Notes: generated by a model from the letters alone, not told the origin. A DNA stretch of 43,281 nt from Candidatus Gottesmanbacteria bacterium CG_4_10_14_0_8_um_filter_37_24 (GCA_002785215.1 PFMK01000091.1:1-43281); one strand, 5' to 3'. Counted from the first letter of the stretch, positions 1 through 7,965 are shown. Translations and numbers: made by a program.

Positions 1-91
1 GGGAATAGCCAAACTGTATGCTTAAAAATGTTGCAGTAATATTTGTCCCTTGCAACAAACCACGAAGATATGTAAAAATCTGGACAGGCAT
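1..91 (-). CDS. 5' fragment of an unidentified gene running off the left edge
   Basis: An open frame of 30 codons starts at an ATG (complement of 89-91) and continues to the window edge without a stop. A perfect AGGAGG (complement of 99-104) lies 7 nt upstream of the ATG, which is the main support for the start. The visible N-terminus begins MPVQIFTYLRGLL and shows no recognisable motif. Shine-Dalgarno and start codon both lie in a strong hairpin (86-119). No function can be assigned from 30 residues. Confidence 0.5.
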   Translation of the reverse strand, partial: MPVQIFTYLRGLLQGTNITATFLSIQFGYS

Positions 92-119
92 AGCTTTACC
101 TCCTAGTAAGACTATGCCT
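86..119 (-). promoter_or_regulatory. Hairpin covering the Shine-Dalgarno and start codon of the left-edge gene
   Basis: AGGCATAG (86-93) is perfectly complementary to CTATGCCT (112-119), and the helix continues inward after one mismatch to give about 14 base pairs around a 6-nt loop (100-105). In the minus-strand transcript the AGGAGG falls in the loop and upper stem and the ATG lies in the 3' arm. Such a structure would limit ribosome access; that it regulates is inference. It could also be the arm of a mobile element. Confidence 0.5.
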
Positions 120-335
120 CATTTATATTTAGCTTGTCAAATCAATCACTATGTTGTTAAGGTGCGTAAGTACTGCTTGGGTATTAAAGGATAGATAATG
201 AGTCAGTGATTTCATGAAGGTAAAATATAAGAATCAGTATACATCTCCTTGGATTTGAATCCCTGCTTTACTGGAAGGAAGAGCTTCTACTTCATCTGTC
301 TAGAAAGTCCGGCTTTCCCCCTCAAGATCCTTCGG
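92..335. other. Intergenic stretch with no recognised gene
   Basis: Apart from the hairpin at its left end I see no coding region. A small stem (GAAAG 303-307 with CTTTC 313-317) lies just beyond the 3' end of tRNA-Ile but has no T tract. A piece at 249-265 looks like half a T arm but does not fold into a tRNA. Confidence 0.4.
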
Positions 336-407
336 TGGGCCTGCTTGGGATCGAACCAAGTACCTGTTGTTTATAAGACAACCGCTCTACCGGTGAGCTA
401 CAGGCCC
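336..407 (-). tRNA. tRNA-Ile(UAU)
   Basis: The minus strand folds into a complete 72-nt cloverleaf. The acceptor GGGCCTG (complement of 401-407) pairs with CAGGCCC (complement of 337-343), the D stem is GCTC/GAGC, the anticodon stem is GTTGT/ACAAC around the loop CTTATAA, and the T arm is CTTGG-TTCGATC-CCAAG. The discriminator is A. The following bases are CCG, so CCA is not encoded. The anticodon TAT reads AUA; most bacteria use a CAU anticodon modified to lysidine for this codon instead. There is no intron. Confidence 0.9.
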
Positions 408-458
408 GATATAATCAGTAATATGATGATAGACGATATAAAATATAACGACGAAGGA

Positions 459-487
459 ATTTTAACAAGTATTTATTATTTTGACAA
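459..487 (-). promoter_or_regulatory. Sigma70-type promoter for tRNA-Ile
   Basis: On the minus strand TTGTCA (complement of 482-487) and TAAAAT (complement of 459-464) are 17 nt apart. The predicted start lies about 45 nt upstream of the mature tRNA 5' end, a plausible leader for RNase P removal. The match is by eye only. Confidence 0.45.
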
Positions 488-613
488 ATTTCCGGTACTA
501 TTGATTAAACTGTAGGATTATAATCCTTACTTTATAAATCAGTAAAGTGCTTAATCATGAACTTATCTCAATTATTCCCCATATCCCCATCTTTCCTAAT
601 TCCTCTCTATGTT

Positions 614-2971
614 CTACAACTTCGCCCTTTGTGAGATTTCTGCTTCCACCAACTCTCTCGGCCGTCCGTATTTCAACCGGGATAGCGAAAGTATTGCTTC
701 TGCTACCTTCTGGTTTTCCATTTTTTTCATGGCACTCATATCTTTTCTTAAATCTACAGAGAAAGGCGGCATGGGTTTGTTACCTACAATTGTGTTGATA
801 TAAGCATTGTAAACATCCACATTTATTAAGTCAGATTCAGTAAATACAGAAGAGAACCAGTGTTGTAGATAATTGGCATCAGTTACACCTACGCGAAAAG
901 TAATCAGAGTACCTACGTTGCCGAATACGGCATTTTTTACTTCTTCATCCATCTGGCCGATAAACTGGTTTGCCACACATAAGTTCAGACGGAACTTTCT
1001 GGCTTCAGACAGTATTTGAGCAAAGTCGGGTGTTGCGAAATTCTGGAATTCATCAACATATAAAAAAAAGTCACGCCTTTTATCCTCAGGTGTGTCTACC
1101 CTGCTCATTGCTGCCGCCAGTATTTTCGGAATCATAATAAGACCTAAGAAGCTGGAATTCTCTTCACCAAGCTTACCTTTGGCAAGATTAATAAGAAGAA
1201 TCTTGCCTTCATCCATGACTTTTCGGAAGTCAAAGGCGCTTTTACTCTGTCCAATTATGTTTCTCATCAGTTTATTTGTAACAAACCGTCCAAACTTGGA
1301 GACGATATAATCCAATACTTCTGACTTATGAAAATCAGATGTCTGTGCGATCTGATCAGTCCAATATCGCCTGACAATAGGATCCTGAACTTTTGGTAAT
1401 AACTCCTGGACATACGCGGCGTCAGTAAGCACGCGGACTATTTCCACAAAAGATGCACCCGGTTCGACCATCACTGTAAGCATGGCGTTTCTTATGGCAT
1501 GTTCAAATCTGGGTCCGATAATACCGGTTTTCTGGGGATCGTAAAGCTTGTACATCAGACCGATTATTGAAGAACAAATAAAATGCTTCTGTTCTTCCGT
1601 ATAAGCTTCTAGCATATTAAGTCCCATTGGCCTCTCAGTATCAGAAGGATCAAAATATATGACATCTTCGGCTCTCTCCGGCGGGATAAGAGGCAAGATA
1701 CCTTCGACTAGATCACCATGCGGATCAATCACTGCCAAACCATTCCCTGCCCTTATATCCTGTAAAATCATATCTTTTAAAAGTACAGATTTCCCCACAC
1801 CGGTTTTCCCAATAATATAAAGATGTCTTCTCCTATCATCAAGTTGCATATACACTGGCTTTGATATACCTCTATAAGTACTTTTACCTACAAACATACC
1901 TGAAGAAGGAATTTCTACTGGTGCCGGAGCTCTTTTTGAGGTCAACCAACTTATATGTGGAGTCTCAATTGATTTATTAGGGAAATGGAAAATGGTTGCC
2001 AGTTCCTCACTTGACAATACAGAATATTGCTTCCTGGGCCAGTTAAAAACAGGAAAATATCTGTATATGAAATCAACCATAAACGATCCTTTCATAAATT
2101 GTTTGGCTCTCACGAAATGATTCTGATCGGAGGAAAATTGAGCCAGGGTAGTCTCTATATTATGCAGATGCATTTTCGCTGATTCCAAAGATGAAGAAGA
2201 AATAACCACCCTTATTACCGTATCGAAACCGGGTTTAGAAACTTTACTTTCAATTGATTCTAATACTTTTGGATCTACATTATAATGAGCTTTTTCCGGG
2301 TCGGCCTCTGTCTTTTTAATACTTGAAATATAGCTTCTACCTGTTTTTTTATATTTCTCGCCGCCTGGAGAAACCAGTATTTGAATGGCTGCACCTTCAC
2401 CTGTCTGCATTTTACCTAAGGCTGAGGTTATGGCAGAAAGAGGATCAACAGGAAGGTCTTTATATACTTTCATCGGATAGAAATCATTATGTTTCAAGAT
2501 GTAAGACGCATATGCCACCTTACCTTTTTCATCAAAAATATTGTATTCGTCTACTTCTTTGATGTCTGCTCCCGGATACATACCATATATCTGTTTCTCG
2601 AGAAGATCCCTGATATGGTGATTTACGGAAACATAAAATCGTATATCCCCTGGTAAGCCGATAATCTCAAAAGCAATATGTTCCTTGGGCGTAAGAAATG
2701 AAAAAAGACCTCCATGGGAAAGTGAAGAAAGTACGCCGAAAAATTGTTCCGCAGCATCTATCTTTACCTCATTGGCCTTTGGTACCACAATTTGTAGTAA
2801 AACAAACTCCAAACTCTGTTTTTCCCGATTCCGGTATTTCCACCACAGGAAAAGAAAATAAAATAGTAAAAAAAAGCCTATAAAGAAAAGAGTTACAGCC
2901 GCAAATGAAATGGCAAAATTCTCTATCTGATAAATAAAATTTGGATTGATACCACTGTCAATAATTGGCAT
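614..2971 (-). CDS. TraG/VirD4-type membrane-anchored conjugation ATPase
   Basis: This 785-residue protein has a hydrophobic N-terminal segment (about residues 17-45), a long middle region, and a HerA/VirD4-type P-loop ATPase domain. The Walker A motif GKTGVGKS lies near residue 390, followed by the AVIDPHGD strand. A Walker B-like FLYVDEFQNF lies near residue 640, with the downstream pattern of the TraD/TraG TraM-recognition domain (SEARKFRLNL, FGNVGTLITFRVG). Proteins of this class couple DNA or protein substrates to type IV secretion or pilus machinery at the membrane. The gene follows the 154-residue gene after 25 nt, so the two are probably co-transcribed. No relaxase or other secretion gene is in the window, so conjugation itself is not shown. 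Confidence 0.85.
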   Translation of the reverse strand: MPIIDSGINPNFIYQIENFAISFAAVTLFFIGFFLLFYFLFLWWKYRNREKQSLEFVLLQIVVPKANEVKIDAAEQFFGVLSSLSHGGLFSFLTPKEHIAFEIIGLPGDIRFYVSVNHHIRDLLEKQIYGMYPGADIKEVDEYNIFDEKGKVAYASYILKHNDFYPMKVYKDLPVDPLSAITSALGKMQTGEGAAIQILVSPGGEKYKKTGRSYISSIKKTEADPEKAHYNVDPKVLESIESKVSKPGFDTVIRVVISSSSLESAKMHLHNIETTLAQFSSDQNHFVRAKQFMKGSFMVDFIYRYFPVFNWPRKQYSVLSSEELATIFHFPNKSIETPHISWLTSKRAPAPVEIPSSGMFVGKSTYRGISKPVYMQLDDRRRHLYIIGKTGVGKSVLLKDMILQDIRAGNGLAVIDPHGDLVEGILPLIPPERAEDVIYFDPSDTERPMGLNMLEAYTEEQKHFICSSIIGLMYKLYDPQKTGIIGPRFEHAIRNAMLTVMVEPGASFVEIVRVLTDAAYVQELLPKVQDPIVRRYWTDQIAQTSDFHKSEVLDYIVSKFGRFVTNKLMRNIIGQSKSAFDFRKVMDEGKILLINLAKGKLGEENSSFLGLIMIPKILAAAMSRVDTPEDKRRDFFLYVDEFQNFATPDFAQILSEARKFRLNLCVANQFIGQMDEEVKNAVFGNVGTLITFRVGVTDANYLQHWFSSVFTESDLINVDVYNAYINTIVGNKPMPPFSVDLRKDMSAMKKMENQKVAEAILSLSRLKYGRPRELVEAEISQRAKL

Positions 2972-2996
2972 ATTATAAAATCAAAAAATTTGTTGT

Positions 2997-3461
2997 TTAA
3001 GTTCTCACTCGGATTATCTTACCGTGAATTACCTTTAACGCAATATGTGCTTTCTGCAGTTTTCTGATACACCAAATAGATAACCATTTAAGCGCGTTGG
3101 TAATACTTATATGTAATCCCGTAACCACTTGCTGATCAGAGATCGGTAACACTATTTTTGGTAAAGTCTGAGACGCGGAAACCGGTACAGAAGATCCTGA
3201 AGGAGTCACTCCTAATTTCTTAATATCAGGCGGCAACTCGATAGTTTCGGAGACTTTCATAACCCCGGCTCTCTCTACTTCTTTTGGGACTTCTATCTCT
3301 GAAGATATCTCTCTTGCCGTCTCACTCCCACCGCTTATTGGCATTACCTCACGCTCTTTACTTATTGAAGCAGAACCTGTTTGGACATTACTTTTATTTT
3401 TAAGATCAGGAACCTGATCATTAGAATTTTGGGATGATTTCCCCTGAACGGCAGTATTCAT
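2997..3461 (-). CDS. Small conserved protein upstream of the TraG-like ATPase
   Basis: This 154-residue protein has a low-complexity N-terminal half rich in Ser, Glu and Pro (roughly residues 1-100) and an ordered-looking C-terminal part containing LPISDQQVVTGL and an amphipathic stretch around NALKWLSIWCIRKLQKA. There is no signal peptide or clear membrane segment. It sits 25 nt upstream of the ATPase gene in the same direction, and small proteins of this appearance commonly accompany this ATPase in Patescibacteria, which suggests a partner or adaptor. The exact family cannot be named from the sequence, and the partner role is inference. Confidence 0.6.
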   Translation of the reverse strand: MNTAVQGKSSQNSNDQVPDLKNKSNVQTGSASISKEREVMPISGGSETAREISSEIEVPKEVERAGVMKVSETIELPPDIKKLGVTPSGSSVPVSASQTLPKIVLPISDQQVVTGLHISITNALKWLSIWCIRKLQKAHIALKVIHGKIIRVRT

Positions 3462-3537
3462 AAAATTATTATTAAATTGTATACCTTAGTAAATTTATAC
3501 TAAAAAACTTAAGGCTATTCCATTTTATACCCTTTTA

Positions 3538-3560
3538 CACTGGAAATGATATTTTCAGTG
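3538..3560 (-). terminator. AT-rich hairpin at the end of the S-component gene
   Basis: CACTGGAAAT (3538-3547) pairs with ATTTTCAGTG (3551-3560), ten base pairs with one G-T, around a 3-nt loop. It overlaps the stop codon of the minus-strand membrane-protein gene and could end or stabilise the cobalamin operon transcript. No clear U tract follows on the minus strand, so it is a weak terminator candidate. Confidence 0.3.
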
Positions 3561-4166
3561 CAAATCTGCTTTATTTCTTTTTGCCGCAAATCGGAGTAAA
3601 ACGGGTATAAATTTATACGATTTGCTGAGCTCCACAATTGTGAACGTCAAGGGAATAATAACCATATTCCCGATTAGATTGTATTTTAAAAACGGTATAC
3701 CAAGTATATATGCATCAAACAGGCCGGAAAAACTCCTGTCATACATACCCCAGCTATCCAGAATCCAAACACCGAAATTCGTCCATAGATAAAACCATAC
3801 GCTCGCACCTAAGCCTAAAAATGTTGACTGTATAATTTTATAAAATGACTTTTTTTTAATGAAATGCTTTAATAATCCATTAATACTGCTATTCTTGAAA
3901 AAGGCAATACTTACCAGACCAATAATAATATAAGCACTCCAGGTGAAAATAAAAATATTTGTATTTCCTATGACCACATCAGATACTAACATTATCCCTA
4001 AGGGCACAAATACCGACCAGTAAATCCCGAGATACGAAGCAGCAAGTAAAGTTGCTACGGTAACAAATTCAACATTCGGTCCGAGATGAAAATAGGTTCT
4101 TGAGAAAATTCCCAGCAAGACCAGAATAATCGCCGGGATTAATTTATTTTTTTTTATATTAAGCAT
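3555..4166 (-). CDS. ECF-type substrate-binding (S) component-like membrane protein, DUF6580-like, probably for cobalamin
   Basis: The 203-residue protein has about five or six hydrophobic helices. Sequence typical of DUF6580-like S components is visible: a first helix with RTYFHLGPNVEF, then TNFGVWILDSWGMYDRS followed by a YILGIPFLKYNLIGN segment. S components bind a vitamin or metal at the membrane and hand it to a shared ECF energizing module. The gene is third in a run governed by a cobalamin riboswitch and follows a DUF4430 gene, so corrinoid is the likely substrate; this is inference from context. No dedicated EcfA/EcfT lies next to it. The only such module here belongs to cbiMQO at 20.8-23.6 kb. 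Confidence 0.7.
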   Translation of the reverse strand: MLNIKKNKLIPAIILVLLGIFSRTYFHLGPNVEFVTVATLLAASYLGIYWSVFVPLGIMLVSDVVIGNTNIFIFTWSAYIIIGLVSIAFFKNSSINGLLKHFIKKKSFYKIIQSTFLGLGASVWFYLWTNFGVWILDSWGMYDRSFSGLFDAYILGIPFLKYNLIGNMVIIPLTFTIVELSKSYKFIPVLLRFAAKRNKADLH

Positions 4167-4181
4167 AAAAGTAAATCAGTT

Positions 4182-4640
4182 TTAGAATGAACTGTATTTC
4201 CATTCAACCGTATCTCCGGGTTTAATTATATATTGATCTGCCGACTTATCCCCTGATCGATCGTTTACCGAGTACATCCACGCCTTTTCATTTGAGTTCT
4301 GTTTCCCTCCAATAGAGGTAACCATCAAACCAAAATCGTATTCTTTTGTAAAAATCTCTAAACCGCTGTCTTTTGAAGCGATCACTAATGACTCATAAGC
4401 GTTATTTGCTTTTACTTCACCCGTAATTATATTACCGTCACCAAAATCAATTACAACTTTCTCCGTGGTTTTTTCCGGAATCTCAGTCGGAGAAATAATT
4501 TTTGGTCCGCTTTTCTTTCCTGCTATCTGACTGTTAGATTTATCTGGATAATAATTTCCGCCTCTTAGACTTAAAGTTGCTCCAACAAACAGAAAAATAC
4601 TTGCAATGATTATTATTTTTATCAGGTTTTTTCTGATCAT
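4182..4640 (-). CDS. Membrane-anchored DUF4430 (transcobalamin C-terminal-like) protein
   Basis: This 152-residue protein has an N-terminal signal anchor (about residues 8-25), a Ser/Pro/Thr-rich linker, and a DUF4430 domain from about residue 60 to the end. The domain is recognisable from GGKQNSNEKAWMYSVNDRSG and the closing GDTVEWKYSSF. The family resembles the C-terminal domain of animal cobalamin carriers and is often found with corrinoid transport genes. The protein would sit outside the membrane, where it could capture or deliver corrinoid. It lies 17 nt after the large unknown gene and 15 nt before the S-component gene, so the three form one operon. There is no lipobox cysteine, so anchoring would be by the N-terminal helix. 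Confidence 0.75.
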   Translation of the reverse strand: MIRKNLIKIIIIASIFLFVGATLSLRGGNYYPDKSNSQIAGKKSGPKIISPTEIPEKTTEKVVIDFGDGNIITGEVKANNAYESLVIASKDSGLEIFTKEYDFGLMVTSIGGKQNSNEKAWMYSVNDRSGDKSADQYIIKPGDTVEWKYSSF

Positions 4641-4657
4641 ACATGTAATCTATTTTG

Positions 4658-7039
4658 TCATATATAATCCTCTATCACAAGTGGACGATATTGATAAATA
4701 ACTTTAAAAAGAGGAAAAATCAACTGCTTTTTTTTCTGACTTTGTTTTTGAGTTGGATCAAAATTATTCATCTTTTTACTAAATCCAATTCTTGACAAAT
4801 ATTCAATACTGCGAAGACTCTCCATCCTACAGGACGGGGTTCCTTTAAGGTATTGTCTGAAACCCCGTACCGAAAGTCCCAAAGTACCACTCATCCCCGT
4901 TTTGACAAGGCGGGGTCTTCTGGTACTGGGGTAAGGATAAGAAATTGAATACCTGTCAGGATTTATTGAGCCTATATTACCTGATATGTTTCCAATGTCT
5001 GTATGGGGAAAAATTGCATTCGTAGAAAATCCCAATTGAGAAATTATTTCACCCTTCAACGCTAGATATACCCCTCCCAAAATACAAGCTAGGATAAAAA
5101 TAAGTGAACAAGAATCAGGAATTATTCCAGATTCCGGATGTTGAATTCTACTGGAATATGTCTTATCGTCTAATAATACCAACTCAAACTCATTGAGTAG
5201 TCTTTCGTATGACCTAAAAGTACTACCAAGTGATTCAACATCAACTAATTTATCATCGAACGAATCAACCTCTATCAAAACACGACTGGCTGCCTCTTTC
5301 ACTTCCCGATACAAAAGAGCAGAAAAGAAACACCTTTTTGCTTTTGTCACATCCTTTTTGTTGATTAATGAAATTAATGCAATGATTCTAACTACAGCTT
5401 CATATCTTTTATCTTCTATAGATATTTCATTTTCATGATTAAGGTGGGATATAAAAACTACCAGCACTTTTTGTCCTAATATAATTATCGCGTCGGAGAG
5501 TGGTTTTTCATCTACCTCATCTTCAATATCATCCTTTTTATCATGATCTAAACTAATACGGTCATCTGTTTCTTCTTCCGTCAAAATCCTAAATAATATC
5601 TCCAGACCAGGTGCAAAAGCAGTTACCATATCCTCCGTATACATTACCTCAGGCTCGGTAAAATTGTTACCCAATAGATCTATAACTGACCTGTCAATTA
5701 TACCGGTAGCATTATTGGGGATTACGTCCGAGAAGTATGATAATAATCCTTTTCGTACTTCCCTTTCTGTACTTTCAAATACTCTCATATACGGATCCGG
5801 AAAATCAAATATTTGTTTTGGAAAGACCCTACACTCAATAGCAGGACTAATATTTATATCTTCAGATGCAGCGGTAAGATTTGAATAAGAACGATGCGAT
5901 ACTTCTACCCTTATTTGTCCGTTTGATTCAGGTAAATTGTCGACTTTTTTATCCGTTGACTTCCCGGGTTTTTCCATCATAGTGTCTTCACCATATAAAA
6001 TATTTGTGAAGGCTTTGTTCACACCATTTTTATCGGATGCAGTTCTGCCTACAACCGACATAACTGCGAACAAACGATTTAGTAACTGTTCTCTTGACCC
6101 AAATAATTCAGTTATTCTCCTGCTACCCGTACGTTCTTCTGTATTTTCAGGTTTACGATCTTCAGCCTGAATATTTTCTTTCTGAAATAATGCACCTGTC
6201 TTTGGTTTTGCAGAAAGGATCATAGTTATTTCTGACTCTGTATTGGCATCTCCCTTATTTTTTCTTTTTTCATCTTCTTTCACATCTTGCGTATCTTTGT
6301 TAGAAAGAAAAAGAAATCCATGTACTATAGATTGAAAAGCAACTGCAATATCAGATGTATATGCTTCCTTCAGCCTGCTTTCATAAGTATCCTTATAAGC
6401 TTCGATCTTTTGTTGTCTTTCTCTATCAGGTACTTGTACATCTTTCTCAAATCTCCTTACAAATTCTTCATAAAGACCTTTTTCCTGAATGCTTAATGAA
6501 GATCTATAAGCATGATAAACATGCTTGTTTCCGAAGTCAGACTTACCTTTTATTATTAATGTCTGATCTTCTACCCTAGAATCCGTATCTTTCCCCCCAC
6601 CCAGTCGCCTCATCATATTTGTCAAAGTCTCCCTAGTTCCGTAAAGTTGATATGAATATGCAGTCACCATATCTCCATCTTTCTTCCATAAATATGCACG
6701 ATGGGGAGGATGAGACGCCTCTTCTCTATTGTCTTTGCCGGGACTTACCCAAAACATGGAGATAGCACCGTCTGTACTGGCCAAATTACGGGCCCGTTTA
6801 TCAATCCTTTCCCATTCCTTCCTTTCACCAAATCCGTATTCGCCCGCAGCTGTCCAAACTTGAATCGGCTCATTATTAAAATCGGGTGAAATCAGCGTTT
6901 GTTCTTCCTTAAATTCCCCTGTGATTTTATCTCTGTATTGTTTTCTAGCAACTTTTAATCTGTAAATACCTATTGGATCAATATCTATATGTTCGCTTTT
7001 CAAAGTAGCCAGATCAGAAGCTTGAGATTTAATTGCCAT
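4658..7039 (-). CDS. Large protein of unknown family, first gene of the riboswitch-controlled operon
   Basis: From the chosen start the protein has 793 residues. The ATG at 7037-7039 follows GGGAGG by about 8 nt. An in-frame ATG at 7166-7168 would add 43 residues but lacks a Shine-Dalgarno, lies 14 nt after the terminator, and its extension overlaps a riboswitch-like sequence. I recognise no family. The N-terminal 200 residues look globular (TAAGEYGFGERKEW, SHPPHRAYLWKKDGD, TAYSYQLYG). The middle is charged and low in complexity (about 260-400 and 520-560). One hydrophobic segment (LIFILACILGGVYLAL) lies near residue 650, followed by a Gly/Ser/Arg-rich tail. There is no signal peptide. Its place ahead of DUF4430 and an S component, behind a cobalamin riboswitch, argues for a role in corrinoid acquisition; the mechanism is unknown. 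Confidence 0.75.
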   Translation of the reverse strand: MAIKSQASDLATLKSEHIDIDPIGIYRLKVARKQYRDKITGEFKEEQTLISPDFNNEPIQVWTAAGEYGFGERKEWERIDKRARNLASTDGAISMFWVSPGKDNREEASHPPHRAYLWKKDGDMVTAYSYQLYGTRETLTNMMRRLGGGKDTDSRVEDQTLIIKGKSDFGNKHVYHAYRSSLSIQEKGLYEEFVRRFEKDVQVPDRERQQKIEAYKDTYESRLKEAYTSDIAVAFQSIVHGFLFLSNKDTQDVKEDEKRKNKGDANTESEITMILSAKPKTGALFQKENIQAEDRKPENTEERTGSRRITELFGSREQLLNRLFAVMSVVGRTASDKNGVNKAFTNILYGEDTMMEKPGKSTDKKVDNLPESNGQIRVEVSHRSYSNLTAASEDINISPAIECRVFPKQIFDFPDPYMRVFESTEREVRKGLLSYFSDVIPNNATGIIDRSVIDLLGNNFTEPEVMYTEDMVTAFAPGLEILFRILTEEETDDRISLDHDKKDDIEDEVDEKPLSDAIIILGQKVLVVFISHLNHENEISIEDKRYEAVVRIIALISLINKKDVTKAKRCFFSALLYREVKEAASRVLIEVDSFDDKLVDVESLGSTFRSYERLLNEFELVLLDDKTYSSRIQHPESGIIPDSCSLIFILACILGGVYLALKGEIISQLGFSTNAIFPHTDIGNISGNIGSINPDRYSISYPYPSTRRPRLVKTGMSGTLGLSVRGFRQYLKGTPSCRMESLRSIEYLSRIGFSKKMNNFDPTQKQSQKKKQLIFPLFKVIYQYRPLVIEDYI

Positions 7040-7054
7040 CTCTTTTCCCTCCCG

Positions 7055-7150
7055 CAAATGTCTTCCAAAAGATATTCTGGAAAGTGAAGAACTGTAACCG
7101 CATAGACCGTCCTGCGAGACAGTTCCCGCGGTATTTCCAATCATTTCCGA
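7055..7150 (-). promoter_or_regulatory. Degenerate second cobalamin-riboswitch-like segment
   Basis: The minus strand here contains TTGGAAAT, then GGGAACTGT, CGCA and ACGGT in the order and near-spacing of the intact aptamer 200 nt upstream. Further on is GGAAGACATTTGC, a weak likeness of the B12 box. ACTGT and ACGGT can pair as in the true aptamer. The helix around the TTGGAAAT loop is not conserved. It may be a decayed or divergent tandem copy; coincidence in coding DNA is the alternative. Confidence 0.3.
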
Positions 7151-7181
7151 TAGTGTTTCAATCGACATATTTCAAGACATG

Positions 7182-7208
7182 AAAAAACCCTCTTTCCGAA
7201 GGAGGGTT
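7182..7208 (-). terminator. Intrinsic terminator between riboswitch and its first gene
   Basis: On the minus strand AACCCTC (complement of 7202-7208) pairs with GAGGGTT (complement of 7186-7192) around a 9-nt loop and is followed by a run of T. It lies about 100 nt downstream of the cobalamin aptamer and upstream of the operon's first start codon. This placement fits the expression platform of a transcription-terminating OFF switch; it would also end read-through from pduO. Confidence 0.85.
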
Positions 7209-7309
7209 ATTATAAATCAGTATTTTTGATTTAAAAGGTTAGAGAATAATCGTCAAATTAACTGATCTTTTCTATCTCCTGCTCGGGATTTCCCGTCTTA
7301 ACGGGATAT

Positions 7310-7417
7310 GCTTGAAGGTACGTGTCGGACTTGTATTGGCAAACAGATAAAGCTTCACCAATATTTACCGTTGCGGCACAGTTCCCAATTTCCATGGGAT
7401 TCCATAACACATCAAGC
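7310..7417 (-). ncRNA. Cobalamin riboswitch aptamer
   Basis: Conserved cobalamin-aptamer elements appear in order on the minus strand. GGAATCCCA is followed by the loop TGGAAAT and TGGG (stem CCCA/TGGG). Then comes ACTGTGCCGCAACGGTAA, in which ACTGT pairs with ACGGT. The B12 box is AAGTCCGACACGTACC (complement of 7317-7332). Outer strands GCTTGA (complement of 7412-7417) and TCAAGC (complement of 7310-7315) close the P1 helix. The aptamer begins exactly at the pduO stop codon. Downstream are a CCCGT/ACGGG hairpin (7292-7305) and the terminator. It controls the operon of the unknown large gene, DUF4430 and the S component. Confidence 0.85.
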
Positions 7418-7965
7418 TATTTCTTATTTTTTTTCCAAATTGATTCAGTAACACCTGCTTTGAAATTCAAGTATCTTGCCATGATAAAAAATAAGTCTGA
7501 TAGACGATTTAAATAGATGATTATTCTGCTGTCGACTTTTTCCTTTAAGGATAAACCTACTATCTCCCTCTCTACCCGCCTGCATACGGCTCTGGCAAAA
7601 TATAGAAAGGTCGCACCTTCAACGCCTTCAGGTAGTATAAAATTGGACAATTCAGGAAGTTTGTTATCCAGATCGTCAATTATTCTTTCCATTTCCGTCA
7701 CTCTTTTTTCTAATTCGTTAATATTATCAGGAAATCCTGCAAGAGAACTACCGACTATAAACAAGTCTTTTTGTATTACGTTGATGAATTTTTCCAACCT
7801 CTTGTCATGAAGTTTAACAATAACAATCCCAAGTAAGCTATTTAGCTCGTCAATAGATCCATAAGTATGAACACGCAAATTATTCTTGAAAAGACGCTGT
7901 CCGCCGTAAAGGGATGTTTTTCCAGAATCCCCTGTACGGGTATATATATTTACTTTCGAAGGCAT
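7417..7965 (-). CDS. pduO: Cob(I)alamin adenosyltransferase, PduO type
   Basis: The 182-residue length and motifs fit the PduO-type family, which transfers the adenosyl group of ATP to reduced cobalamin to make coenzyme B12. Visible motifs are the N-terminal nucleotide loop TRTGDSGKTSLYGG (about residues 9-22), then YGSIDELNSLLG, RAVCRRVEREIVGL and NRLSDLFFIMARYLN in the helical bundle. It is cytoplasmic. It follows nrdJ by 58 nt on the same strand, an apt arrangement because NrdJ needs adenosylcobalamin. The stop codon abuts the start of the riboswitch aptamer. The Shine-Dalgarno is weak. Confidence 0.93.
   Translation of the reverse strand: MPSKVNIYTRTGDSGKTSLYGGQRLFKNNLRVHTYGSIDELNSLLGIVIVKLHDKRLEKFINVIQKDLFIVGSSLAGFPDNINELEKRVTEMERIIDDLDNKLPELSNFILPEGVEGATFLYFARAVCRRVEREIVGLSLKEKVDSRIIIYLNRLSDLFFIMARYLNFKAGVTESIWKKNKK

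Noticed and set aside
245..335. Half T-arm-like sequence GGATTCAAATCC suggesting a second tRNA
   Set aside because: No matching acceptor, D arm or anticodon arm could be found at the right distances.
249..515. Open frame of 88 codons on the plus strand
   Set aside because: It runs antisense through tRNA-Ile, has no start signal, and its product shows no protein-like pattern.
7039..7168. Longer start for the large unknown protein
   Set aside because: The ATG at 7168 has no Shine-Dalgarno, lies right after the terminator, and its extra codons overlap an aptamer-like sequence, whereas the ATG at 7039 has a good site. The extension is not excluded.
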